From: Gnetum montanum | Lineage: Eukaryota > Streptophyta > Gnetopsida > Gnetales > Gnetaceae | Direction of reading: 5' to 3' | Length of the DNA: 64,000 nucleotides | NCBI GenBank assembly: GCA_015680685.1 | Contig: MNCI01025099.1 | Span: 97,710 to 161,709 of the forward strand | Shown: one piece after another, positions 1 through 9,840 of the stretch | Position numbering within the stretch: position 1 is the first letter of the stretch | Layout of the letters: every line of letters begins with the position of its first letter | Notes under the pieces: generated by a model | What the model was told of the DNA's origin: nothing | Seen by the model: only the letters and a program-made list of their open reading frames with translations | Database searches by the model: none | Translations under genes and position numbers: made by a program

Positions 1-1
1 C

Positions 2-616
2 TATGACCATCCTAAGGGATGTTGCCCAATTATCTCACATCTGCAGGAGTCTGGGGTGTATGTGTTAAATCCAAGACTTAATCAACGACAAACACCCCGA
101 AGGTTACCTTATCCACAAGGTAACCCAAGGTAGTTCCACCAACCCTTAACATATTACCCAAGTGGAACGCCTCCATAGCCTATTGGACAACATCAGTAGT
201 GGCAATACCCATAGTCATGGGGGATGCCACCGCCAGCACATCAATATCCTTACCAGAAGCCTGATCCTTATGATTATTATGTGCAGCAGCCAGTTTCTCC
301 AGGTGACTCTATGGGTCACACTACTCCTCACCTTCACTACCAAGTTCGGGAGTACGTCAGGAGGACTCCTTCTCCTACGGGAGATATCCCACACTTAGTC
401 CATCCTCTAACTCCACCGGCACCTCTTCCACCTGTAGTTCCCATACAACCTGTTCTAACAATGTAAGGGGAATTACCTACCCAACCGCAGCAATGTAACG
501 TTGCGAGAGCTATAAATATTCAGTATGTAAATATCCAACCGGGTGCTAGTTCTGACAACTGTACAAAGAAGAGACCCTTCTTCAGAACTAGGAGCCCAGA
601 CAAACTCTCGTAACAA
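2..616 (+). pseudogene. RE-1 gag C-terminus (broken)
   Basis: Frame 2 begins inside the zinc-knuckle segment (YDHPKGCCP, as in other gags here), continues through LPYPQGN and then a Pro/Gln/Tyr-rich tail (YPYQKPDPYDYYVQQP) ending in a proline-rich stretch near 466. TAG stops interrupt it at 131-133, 176-178, 197-199 and 212-214. By comparison with sister copies most replace CAG glutamine codons. Gag is the structural protein of the virus-like particle and the knuckle should bind RNA. Not functional as read. Confidence 0.8.
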
Positions 617-631
617 CAAGCTGTTGGGCAC

Positions 632-1117
632 ATGTATAGGCCTCTAACCACTAACGCTTCGGAGAACCCTTCAGTCCAACAGACCGTAACACATATGGTT
701 ATGTTAACACATACGGTAACTAATTGGATCAAGGTAGGCCACCTTTCTAGGAAACTAACTGACCCTGGGAGTCCCTTTATTTATTTGCAGATTGCTAGAA
801 ATGCACCACATCGGGCTCTTCTTAACTTAGGTTCTGGAGTTAACTTAATTTCACAAGAGATGTATCACGCCTGGAACCTGCCACAACTTAAGAAGAGCAA
901 CATCTAACTAGAGTTGGTAGACCAGTCCATCACCATTTCCTTAGGATTGGTGGAGGATGTTATTACCACTGTGTGTGGTTGGTCCTACCCAGATGACTTT
1001 TTTGTGATCGAAGTTAACAACAACGAAGGGGACTTCCCAATTATAATGGGAAGGGCATGGCTAAGCATAGTAGACGCATGCCTTAGGATCCGCGATCTTT
1101 TCTTGGAAATCTATTAG
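632..1117 (+). pseudogene. RE-1 retroviral-type aspartic protease (PR)
   Basis: Reads TNWIKVGHLSRKL, then ALLNLGSGVNLIS, then SLGLVEDVITTVCGWSYP and IIMGRAWLS. The family active site is D-(S/T/L)-G; sister copies read LLD here. In RE-1 the codon at 824-826 is AAC (Asn), so the catalytic Asp is lost. One stop at 905-907 splits the domain. PR normally cleaves the Gag-Pol polyprotein. The order gag-PR is that of Ty3/gypsy elements. Confidence 0.82.
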
Positions 1118-1458
1118 ATAAACATATGTGGAAAGATCGAGAAGAAGATAGTTCCATGCATCACATACAGTGTTTCATCGGGTGATGACATGGAGGATGT
1201 GTCTCCATGTAACAGGTGTGCCCTTGAAACTCTGCAACAAAGATGCCTATATGTAGTAACCACACAAGAAGTAGTAGACACCCTGTGGTTGACAGCTACT
1301 CGTAAGAGAAGGAAAATATGCATGGAATGAACTGAGGAAACTCATGCCAACAACTGTGGCATAGACACATTGGAACATGAGCGTCACCAACTTGCACCCC
1401 TCAACTTAAAATCATCAATTGGGAGAATTTGGGCACTTCTAAGAAATTCAAACAGACA
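1118..1458 (+). pseudogene. RE-1 PR-RT linker ending at an internal deletion
   Basis: Corresponds to the linker between PR and RT seen at 61469-61760 in RE-8, including the segment that reads FKQEPLDLK there and KKFKQ here. Directly after KKFKQ the sequence jumps to the pol-end motif at 1491. About 3 kb coding for RT, RNaseH and INT, as measured against RE-6, is therefore missing. The junction lies near 1459 and is close to the one in RE-4 (about 20925-20940). Confidence 0.65.
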
Positions 1459-1490
1459 TTTATTATTTTGGATCTCTCCCTTACAACTCA

Positions 1491-1505
1491 GTCATGGGGG
1501 AGATG
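1491..1505 (+). promoter_or_regulatory. RE-1 pol-end polypurine motif (TCATGGGGGAGATGG)
   Basis: A G5AGA purine run at the end of pol, repeated at the equivalent place in RE-2, RE-4 and RE-6. It resembles the 3' polypurine tract next to the LTRs (TGGGGGTA) but lies far upstream of the LTR. It may be the C-terminal pol codons (LSHGGD-like) or a second plus-strand primer site. Confidence 0.5.
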
Positions 1506-1926
1506 GCCACCTATGCTAATCATATGGGGCCCTCAGTTCTTTTTCAGTTTTTTATTTTACACATTTTTGTTTTACACTTTCTTTAACTTTTTCTATTTTT
1601 ATTTTACACCATCGTTATACTCTTCTATTTTTTTTTGTGTGCGTGTGTGTGTGCTATCCATCATGTAATTTCATCACCCAATAAGTGTTCAGACCGATCG
1701 TATGAACTGTTTTCATATTGATTGCTAATGTTTGGTTTTTACCTTTAAGTTACAATGTTGATACTAAGGTATGTTTCTTCTGATATGGTAGGCAATGAGA
1801 TCACTTCATCCATCCATCCACCAATTCTATGGTTTCTCTTGGCTTGGAAATGTACAGTTCCCTTCTAATAAGAACTTTAACGAATCGGTGACTGGGGATT
1901 TCTCAAAAAAAAAAAGTAGGAGTCCC
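1506..1926 (+). other. RE-1 T-rich post-pol non-coding region
   Basis: Strongly T-rich (about 1540-1650), including a short GTGTGT run near 1637-1652, then sequence similar to the post-pol region of RE-2 (14590-14830). An A11 run lies near 1906. The accessory ORF expected here is absent; the sequence passes straight into mid-LTR sequence near 1927, a second deletion. The F-rich open frame at 1429-1668 is a by-product of the T-rich tract. Confidence 0.6.
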
Positions 1927-2654
1927 CCAAGTGAACGGTTCTTTATTCGAGCAGCTTTTTACCTGAACACAAGTTGTGTACGACAATAAAGATGAGCTTT
2001 GTGGATAAACGTTGCAGTACATGGATAGGTTTATTTAATGTTATTTACTGCTTTCCTAGTAACGCGGTATGAGTACGACTTGGTTACGAGCATTGACGAA
2101 TGTGTACGGCTAGCCAAGGAATCGACTAGTCATCGTGATTAGATTATCTCATCCTTACCTCCGAGAACGTGGGACAAGTATGACTTGATTACGAGCATCT
2201 ACGGATGTGTACGAATAGTCAAGGAATCGGCTACTTGTCACACTTAGGCTAGTTAGGTGCCTCAGTACGACCGCTTTGAGCATGTGCGTTACGTGTGGTA
2301 ATCCTAGTAACGATTAGCGTTTGGTAGCCACAGTTGCACAGTTTAGGGTGTGTACGGCAAGTGGGAATGGATGCTGACGCTAGGACTTAGTGCTATAGTT
2401 AGAGATAGTTTTAGTCTCTCAACCCTTCACCCCTTAGCATAGGAGATAAACTAGAAAATACCCAAAAAACCATATACCTCAGACTTGCTTAACCATACAC
2501 TGTGAAAACAACAAGTAAGTTTGGGAAGAAAACGATTAATTAACCCCAAGTGTTCCTTGCGGTGTTTAGGCATTTAGTCTACGAAGTTCGACCGGATCGC
2601 GCATGCGATGCTCGTTTCATATGGTTGAGTGTAGGGGTACCTCGCCACTCATCA
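1927..2654 (+). repeat. RE-1 3' LTR, 5' part (U3) missing
   Basis: Matches the RE-8 LTR from 57902 onward: TTCTTTATT...AATAAAGA hairpin (poly(A) signal near 1985-1990), the AACGATTAGCGTTTGG and GTGTACGGCAAGTGGGAA segments, and the end GGTACCTCGCCACTCATCA. The RE-8 copy is followed by a PBS at this end, which fixes the boundary at 2654. The U3 and TATA box are missing on the left. Confidence 0.8.
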
Positions 2655-3360
2655 GTGATATAGAGGAAAACCTTATCAATCCAAAAATCTATCATAGAAA
2701 TATCAGCCAAGGTAGACAAGATGTATGACTCCTTGGATGAGAAGTTTTAAACTACTCTAAAGATTATGAAGGAGAAAAGGGAGCAAGGGGATAGAGATAG
2801 GACTAGAAGAAGGAAAAAGGATATAGGTAGGAACTATTATCAACCAAAAGGTAAGGCTGTAGTAATGGATGAGGTTGAAAATTCTAAAATAAATGAAGAA
2901 TAATATGACATATGCCAGTATAACCATTCCAAGGGATGTTGTTTTGTAGTGTCACACTTATAAGAATTTGGGGTGTATGCTTTACATCCAAAATTTGTAA
3001 AAAGGCAAACAACCAAGAGATTGCCTTATCCACAAGAAAATTATCAATAGCAATTCCACCAATTTTAGTATTATCCAAGTGGAGCATCACCAAGGTAGCA
3101 GTATCGTTACTATTAACCCAATTTATATGGTTATTATGTCTAACAACATGCATTTCCTCATGGCTCTGCAAGCCATAATTCCTTCTTCCATTAGTATTAT
3201 CCCTCAAAATATCATAGAGCATCTACTCCATAAGCTAAATCTATTTTCACCTATCCTCTTCATTATCCACCATCTCATCCTACACCATTCAATACCACTC
3301 CTTTGCTACCTGCATCACCTATGTAAGGAGAAATTCCATCGCAACCTCAACAACACAATG
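2655..3360 (+). pseudogene. RE-2 gag, C-terminal part
   Basis: Begins abruptly after the RE-1 LTR, in the middle of gag (AKVDKMYDSLDEKF-like, compare 59990-60060 in RE-8). It continues through a Lys/Glu-rich stretch, the zinc knuckle CQYNHSKGCC near 2912-2945, LPYPQ, and a Pro/Tyr-rich tail to about 3360. Several stops and frame changes are present. The N-terminal gag half lies left of the window. Confidence 0.75.
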
Positions 3361-3753
3361 CAATGAGGGTTTTTAACTTACTATTAAATGATAGTATGAA
3401 TGGTTCTAAGCATAAGCCTTGAAGAGGGCTTTCTTTAGATCCAACAGTCCACTAAAACCCTTACAAACATATGTGACTATAAATCCTTCTCTCACTACTT
3501 TTGAAATTACCAATGAGCCACCTTCAAACCAAAGCTTCCAAAATGTTCATACTATCATATTATCTGATGTAGTTATTGACTAGATCAAGGCATGATAACT
3601 TCTTAGGAAAAGGTTCCAATAGTCCATCATTTCTACCATTCATGTAAGAGGTATCAGTGACATGAAGGAATGACCACCCAAAGGAAAGGATCCCAATAGT
3701 GGATTCAACCACAAGAGCATTTTAACCTTTGTAATTTTAAGTTCATGGGACCT
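3361..3753 (+). pseudogene. RE-2 PR start fused by deletion to integrase core
   Basis: To about 3640 the sequence follows the gag-PR spacer, including a segment like TNWIKV...LSRK. From about 3665 it reads a degraded form of the integrase segment GPQQWIQP...FMGP found at 63655-63722 in RE-8. The rest of PR, all of RT and RNaseH and the N-terminal part of INT are missing. The integrase is then cut at 3753 by RE-3 and resumes at 13464. Confidence 0.6.
3749..3753. repeat. Left target-site duplication of RE-3 (GGACC)
   Basis: GGACC ends directly before the LTR start at 3754. The partner is GGATC at 13459-13463. One mismatch in 5 bp, as expected for an old insertion. Joining the flanks restores the integrase segment FMGPI-x-P. 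Confidence 0.7.
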
Positions 3754-4638
3754 AATGAGTGGTGATAGGTACCCCTATTCCCAACCATATGAATCATGAA
3801 GCATTCACACAAGATTCAGTTGAATTCCAAGGACTCTATATCTTCTAGTACACTAGTCTTCTAGGAAGTGAACCTTTCCCTAATAGTCATTCATTGTCTT
3901 CCCAATTACACTTGTGATGTACAAAGGTATGGTTAAGTGTAATCGAGGCATATGATTTTTATTGTTTTATGCTTCAAGTTCTTGGTGCTTAAAGTAGAGA
4001 AATGAATTAATTTAATAACTAATTTAATTTAACTAATTAAGTAATCTCTAACTAGTCCTAACAAAAGCATCCAATCCCACTTTCCGTACATGTTCTTAAC
4101 CCACGTATCCACTGTTGGGATTACCAGGCACTATGCTACTAGGTGAACTAAGCAATAATGCTGCTAGGATTATCAAGTGAATACATGTTTATGCTTGAAG
4201 CAGTCATACTTATGTGTTTGATCTATTTAGCTTAATTAATTAATTAATCACTTGAAGTTTAATTTAGCTTAATTAATTACATAATTAATGAAAATAATAA
4301 ATGCATAAATAAATCATTAATCTATTCTAAGTGATGCAAGGTTTAATCAAAAGGCTTGTCTTTATTGCGGTTCACATTAGTGTGGTTCAGGTACAACAAT
4401 GCTTGAATAAAGATCTGTACACTTTCTAACTCCTATTGCAGGCACTTACAAAAATATTCTAACTTTCAAATGATAAAAATGTAAGAGCTCTACTACAACT
4501 ATGACAAGACATCCCCATAAACACAACTATGAGCATGTATTTATAGATTTTATTACTAGGTTATGTCGATGGGGCAACACCATGCAGATGGAGCTCCATC
4601 AACAGGGACCCATTGATGTGACACTTTGACGCTCATCA
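3754..4638 (-). repeat. RE-3 3' LTR
   Basis: Pairs with 12526-13458. It starts TAATGAGTGGTGATAGGTACCCC (plus strand) and ends GCTCATCA. It carries the hairpin CTTTATT...AATAAAG (about 4360-4415) and a TATA-box candidate on the minus strand (TATAAATAC near 4538-4546). The terminal TG/CA is mutated at the left end. Confidence 0.88.
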
Positions 4639-4648
4639 TACCCCCACA
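4639..4648 (-). promoter_or_regulatory. RE-3 3' polypurine tract (TGTGGGGGTA)
   Basis: Minus-strand TGTGGGGGTA abuts the 5' end of the 3' LTR, the normal place for the plus-strand primer. The same sequence type abuts the 3' LTRs of RE-4 and RE-6, and a variant that of RE-7. Confidence 0.8.
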
Positions 4649-4873
4649 ACTGCATGAAAACTCATCTTCAAGTTCCTTTACAAAATTAGGGAGGTATCGG
4701 ATTATTGACTAACTCTTGACATAACAAACTAACATTGCAAAATTGAGTGCTCAAGTGTACAAATTAACACATTACAAAAATTGTAGTGTTAATGACACAA
4801 AATTGAACACCATGACATGACTACTCAAAACTAGATAGCACATTGTTTGATGGCATGAAGGTAATTGAGAAGA
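4649..4873 (-). other. RE-3 spacer between accessory ORF and PPT
   Basis: Short non-coding spacer with CA-rich sequence similar to 35368-35600 in RE-6. No ORF is supported. Confidence 0.5.
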
Positions 4874-7726
4874 TCAAATAGTCCCAGGTGGTGGAGATTC
4901 CTAAGGTTCTAAAGGACCTTTTCTTGCTTCAAGCATGTGTGGTATCTGAGGTGGCTATGGCTACAACCTTCAGTGGTAGGTGAAAGACATCCAGTAATGC
5001 CTTCATCTTCTCCTCATTGCTCTGGGGATCATTCATAGTCCATAAAGCATCACCAATGTGGGCTAGAATTAGGATATACCATAGATAGGAAATTACTAGG
5101 AATAACTCCTTAACATTAACAAACTAGGCAGTGAATTTTTTGCATTTGAAATCAAATGCCTTTACTATGTTCTGTAGCTCTTAGTAGTCATTCATCCTTC
5201 TAGCTAGGTTTTGGATGGTAGATATCTGATCAGTGTATTTTCCCTTGAGAACTTCAAGTTCAATGTTTGTGATCATAAGCTTTTGCTTAGTGTCCTTATG
5301 ATGCTTGAACTTAACCTTGTATAACAAGTAAGAGTTAGCCACCTACTTATCTAGTTCTAATCATGGTCATCTAGTAGTCAACATAGCTAGATTTACATAT
5401 CAGAGATTGGCAAGCTCCATGTATTCTATCATCTCCTCAATTTGCAACTCCTTCATGTAGATTTCTACCTTATTGTAGGCATCTATCTCATCAATTATAA
5501 GTTTCCAAACTTCTCTTCCTTGCTAGAGTTGCTAGACGATTTCATTTACTTTTGCCTTTGCCAACTGGATGTGCTTTTTATCAACTTCTTTCTATAGATG
5601 GAATTGATCTCTATAATGATCCTTGACTCTCTCAAATTTAAGAGCCTTTGATTTCCAAGTGGCTACCTCTATTGCAATCTTTTGGCAAAGAGCACAGACC
5701 TCCTCCATGGAGAGGTTTCTATTTTTAGCTATCAATCTCCTTAGCTTTGTGTTCACTCTAGTTGGTTGCTCTTGCTATTGATGCATAAAGTTAGTAAACT
5801 ATTGTTTATGCTCATCAACATTCCATAGGTGATGGTGCTTTGCCATAAGTTGCACATTCTCTTGGTCGGTCTGATCTAAGGCCTTTTGAATTTTGTGCTA
5901 AGTAGCCTTTGTTGCCAAGGATCAGTAGAAGACTATTGTCTCCATCACACACTCAACCCCTTTTAGTCTAGTGTGAAATTGTTCAATAGCTTCATCTCTT
6001 GTCAATGCTGGGTTGAGAAATGCAGGGTTGGCAATTTGGACTCTTAATTCAATAGCTTTAGCAACTAAGTGTTTGTTTAGCTCCTTTGCTATTTTGAGTT
6101 ACCCCTCCAAGATAATGTTTTATCCCTTGCCTTTAGCCTCTCTAACTAGGTTGCAGTAATATTATTCAGAAGATCAAAGACATTTGGAAGTGATTACCTA
6201 GTTCCCACTTATCAGTTTAGTAGTTCTTCATGTTATGCTACACTTAATCTACCACTTGTAATCCTTGTGGACATTTGCACATCTTTAAGTGTAATGACGT
6301 ATGGTATAGACACCATAGGTGCACTAAGTGTTTTAGCAATTTTGTTAGCAACCACCTCTACTACTATCTCCTTTCCTTAGTGTTGCATCACCAACATTGT
6401 TACCCCCTCACCTTTTTTCAAGCATGCCAAGAAGGTTGCAGTGTTCCTAGAAATTTTTGGAAGTGGTTGTTATTCTATGAGAGATATCGTGGCCTCTCCA
6501 GTGCTAAGATTCAATCTTGCAGACAACTGTGTTCCTTGGATCAAGAAAATGGATTCACCTCCTCCCATCAAGTTGACTATTTGGGCCACGTCATTTAGGT
6601 GACTCATTACTAATTGGTACACTGATGGGTCCCCATCACTTATGCTTACTCATTGCTCTTTCTTGCTCAAGAGCCGTTCTTAGTATTTGCACAATCATTG
6701 GATTATTGCAATGACATTCAACACAATTGCTTGAGTGAAAGGTGGAGGTGGTGGCTGCTACTCCTCTTCTTGAATGGTTGTTGTAGACATTTTATCTTTT
6801 ATCATCTCTGCCCAATTAGTGGTTAGAGCATGCCTGACAACATCATTTATATAGCGGACTATCCATCCCTTCTAACAAAGTTTCTTGATGAGGCATGGGA
6901 AGGGGAACACGTTCCTTCCATGTTCATTTTCTTTAAACTACTTCTCCATCCCTAAATAGATCAATTGTGGAAGGTTGATAAGGAATCTTCCACTCAGAGT
7001 AGTACATGCATGTGCAAAAAAGGTAATGACTTTGCTAGGCCTCACCATGGGGTTTAGGTGAAAGGCCATAATCTTGTAGTGGATCCTTTCTATTGATGTG
7101 AGAACACCAAACTCCTTGCGGTTGATACCATAGCACTATTACATCCATTCCTTTTTGATGTTGGGGTCTGCCTACATTAGAATCTTAGCGAGATTTGCCT
7201 TAATTTTTGGCAACCCAAGCACTTTAGTAATGGCTTGCACTGAGTAGGACATGGAGATGTCCTTGATTTTGATTATTGAACTAGCCTGCCTATTGTTCTA
7301 GAATAAGAATGTCTCTCCCATGTACCACTCCTCGATGGAAGTGATAATTGGCCACATGGGAGAGGTCTTCAGTTGGTCCTATACTTCTTTAGGTGCTTGC
7401 TCCAAGAAAGTGCCAAAGTATAACTCTTGGAGCATTGTTCTTTGGACCTCCCTTGATCTCATTTCATTTAGGCAGGCTTTTGTTAAGGTCACCTCAAGGT
7501 TTTCTTATTGAGCTGGTGCCTCATCCAAGTTGGAATGTTTTGTTACTGCTGCTAGTTTTGAAATCTGAAAAATAGATTCCACCTTGACCTCTTCCCTAAG
7601 AGGACCTATGGCATGGGTTGCAAGTGGTTCTTCTTGAGCTTGTTTTTGGCCCCTTCCCATTCTAGGCCATTTCTCCCTTGGTTTAGATGGTCATCCTTCC
7701 TACGTGTATTTGCCTTTTGGTGCCAT
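4874..7726 (-). pseudogene. RE-3 accessory ORF (Transposase_32-like N-terminus plus coiled coil)
   Basis: About 2.85 kb between the 3' PPT and the post-pol region, in the sense of the element. It begins ATGGCACC at 7726, directly after a CAG/TAG acceptor-like motif. A proximal part (7000-7700) carries the conserved segment that includes WYMGE and FFHLNP-like residues. A long Lys/Glu/Gln-rich coiled-coil part contains the signature EMIEYMELANL-x-Y-x-NLAML (about 5390-5440). It ends ...SPPPGTI and TGA at 4876-4874. Many stops and shifts. Role unknown; the N-terminal half recalls the Pfam family of putative plant transposon proteins (PF20167), named from memory. I see no membrane segment or signal peptide, so it is unlike an Env protein. 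Confidence 0.7.
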
Positions 7727-7740
7727 CTACAATCACAACA
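7727..7740 (-). promoter_or_regulatory. RE-3 3'-splice-site-like motif before accessory ATG
   Basis: The minus strand reads TTGTGATTGTAG directly followed by ATG. The same TTGATTGYAG|ATGG arrangement stands in RE-4 and RE-6, and TGTGATTGTAG|ATG in RE-2. It is compatible with a YAG acceptor that would place the accessory start at the beginning of an exon. Confidence 0.5.
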
Positions 7741-8134
7741 GATTCATGAATTAGTAGATATAAGGTGTAACTTCAAATTTTTGAATACCTTATCTCATTG
7801 ATTGGTTACAATTTCGCTAAGGTTGGACCATGGTAGTTTAATTATTTATTATAAATATTACTGGAGCTTGTTGGAAAGGTTAAACTTTGTAATTTGGTGT
7901 TTAAATGGCCATTTCTTAGTTAAACCTTTATGGGAGTTACAAAAATTGGGAAAATGTTTTATTGAAAAATGGCACATTTATGGCCCCCAAGACTAAGAGC
8001 TTACCTTTGGTAGCTATAGGGTTGACGAACAAAGTGATTTGGATAAATGATTAGGAAGTTATGGGCTCTAAAAATTTGAAAAAATCCCTTGGAATTTGTG
8101 AGCAAATGTGAAAATTTCAAAGTGGGGTTGTGCA

Positions 8135-8215
8135 TATTTATACTATTTTTGCACTATGACAATGGGGCCTCATATACACATAAGCTCTATTAACTGGGCC
8201 TTGTGTACAAGGTTT
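8135..8215 (-). promoter_or_regulatory. RE-3 candidate internal promoter (TATA box plus U3-like block)
   Basis: The minus strand carries TATAAATA at 8142-8135, 409 bp upstream of the accessory ATG. It is preceded by segments shared with the U3 of its own LTR (ACAAGGCCC, GAGGCCCCAT). RE-2, RE-4 and RE-6 have the same arrangement. Promoter activity is inferred. Confidence 0.45.
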
Positions 8216-8850
8216 TTATATAAAATTTTCAAATGTGAATATCTTGAAAAATACAAGGAAGTTTTCAATGAATTTAAGATCCATGGAGTTTCAAAAAAGC
8301 TAAGAATATGATGAAATCATTAAAGAGGGTCTTTGAAAGCTTAAAAATTCAAAAATTTGATGGAGAATGTGTTATTGAACAAAATATGTAAAGGAGCACA
8401 TGGTTTGATGTAGAAGATGGGTGTACAAAATATTATGATTGCAAGAATGCCTAAGGATATGGTGGTTAATGAACCCAACCAAGAGATATGCAAGTGGGTC
8501 CTCCCCAAAGTAGGAACATGCCTTTTTTGCCCTTGCATAGCCTCAATCTAAGGAGTCCATGGTTCCATAGGCGATTAATGGTTTATGGAAGTTAAGTACT
8601 AAAACCTAGAAGATTCTACCCAAGAATTCAAGTACATCAGACCAAGACACCAAATCAAGAACATGGACACTGGTAGTAACATGAGTTATGGACAACATAG
8701 ATGGATGATGGAGAAGGTGGAATGGAATTCCAAATTGAGGTCATAAGAAGCCCCTTATGGAGTTTGTGTTTAAAATGACTTGAAAAGATTCATCCTTAGT
8801 CTAGACCAAAACCAACTACTTTCAGTGACTTTGCATTGCCACTACAAGAC
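8216..8850 (-). other. RE-3 post-pol non-coding region up to the pol deletion
   Basis: AT-rich sequence similar to 39000-39600 of RE-6. Near 8850 it joins directly to the N-terminal edge of RT (similar to 43085 in RE-6). The deletion removed the remainder of RT, RNaseH, INT and the pol-end motif. Confidence 0.6.
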
Positions 8851-9320
8851 CATACAATGGGGTAGATGAACCTTGCCTTAAGGAGTTGTGTAATCTTGTC
8901 TTTGATGATTTGCTTCAATTTTTGATTCAACTGCCATTGTGATTGTCTCCTTGGCTTTATGGATGGATCAGTGTAAATGTGATGTTGGCATATCCATGGA
9001 TTAATTCTAGTGAGTTTAGGATATGACTAAGCAAAGGTTGTTGGCCATTTGTTAACCACTTTCAACAATTTTGCTTTCTTATTAGAAGCAAGTTTGTCAT
9101 TAAGTATGACTAGCTTATCATTTTTCCAGAATGCATATTCTAGGATGGCAGGTAGAGTTTTCAACCTTAGGGGATCTTGTTTAAAATTATTAGAGATCTT
9201 CAACTCTCCCAAATTGGTATCATTATTTTCATTATTAAAGAGTGGGTGATGAACTTGCTCTAGTTCATCCATTCCTACGACATAAGTGTATGTCAAGCTC
9301 TTAGTGGATTCCATGCACAT
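8851..9320 (-). pseudogene. RE-3 PR-RT linker and first residues of RT
   Basis: Minus-strand open stretch 9027-9320 reads MDELEQVHHP, then FKQDPLRLKTLPAILEYAF, then KLLKVVNKWPTTFA. This is the linker that precedes RT in RE-5, RE-6 and RE-8. The part below 9027 corresponds to the start of RT and stops at the deletion near 8850. Confidence 0.75.
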
Positions 9321-9442
9321 TGTGCTACATAGTGGGTGTCATCTTGTTTTGTGGCTACAACGTATAGGCACCTTTGAATATTTGCTTCCTGTACACCCTA
9401 CTTACATGCAAAAATTTATGCTTATTTCACTACTTCAAGTTT

Positions 9443-9840
9443 CTACACACAATTGCACCCTGTATCATTATATGTGATGCATGGAACTGATTTCTTCTTG
9501 ATATTTCCAAATGCATTTTCTTTAGATATTTCTAGGAAAAGATCTCTTATGCCCATTCTTGCATCTACAGTGCTTAACCATGCCCTTCCCATAATGATTA
9601 GAAACTCCCCCTTACAATTTTCAACCTTGATTACCAGGAAATTGGTAGGATAAGACCATCCAAAGATAGCGGTCACAATGTCTTCAACCAGTTGCAATGG
9701 AATAGCGATGGACTGGTCTGTTAATTCCAATATGAGATTGCTCTTTTTGAGAGGAGGTAGGTTCCAAGCAATATACATCTCATGAGAGATCAAGTTCACA
9801 TTGGGCTTGAATCAAGAAGAGCCTTATAGAGCTCATTCCT
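9443..9840 (-). pseudogene. RE-3 aspartic protease (PR)
   Basis: Minus-strand open stretch with NLISHEMYIAWNLPPLKKSN, SIAIPLQLVEDIVTAIFGWS and IIMGRAWLSTVDARMGIRD. The upstream active-site segment reads LLDSS, keeping the catalytic Asp, but a lost base puts it out of frame with the rest. One of the better preserved PR copies here. Confidence 0.82.

Larger units (their letters stand above)
1..2654 (+). mobile_element. RE-1: internally deleted Ty3/gypsy LTR retrotransposon, right part
   Basis: Sense-strand element cut by the left window edge. It contains the gag C-terminus, the protease, a short pre-RT linker, the pol-end motif, a short untranslated region and a 3' LTR truncated at its 5' side. 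RT, RNaseH, INT and the accessory ORF are missing. The LTR ends in TCATCA at 2654, and the next base resumes gag of another element (RE-2), so RE-1 is nested in RE-2 gag. The right target-site copy should be GTGAT at 2655-2659; the left copy is outside the window. Gag to PR closely resembles RE-8 (60221-61468). Confidence 0.85.

Noticed and set aside
162-398. Frame with Ser/His-rich product overlapping the gag tail, also at 10094-10468, 34002-34352, 44264-44695 and 60381-60710
   Set aside because: Repeated in several elements only because the gag tail repeats; it is the +1 shadow of the Pro/Tyr/Gln-rich gag frame, although stops are fewer in the shadow.
1429-1668. F/L-rich hydrophobic frame that could suggest an envelope or membrane protein
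   Set aside because: Produced by a T-rich tract; similar frames at 14297-14596, 20963-21187 and 29942-30208 share composition, not sequence.
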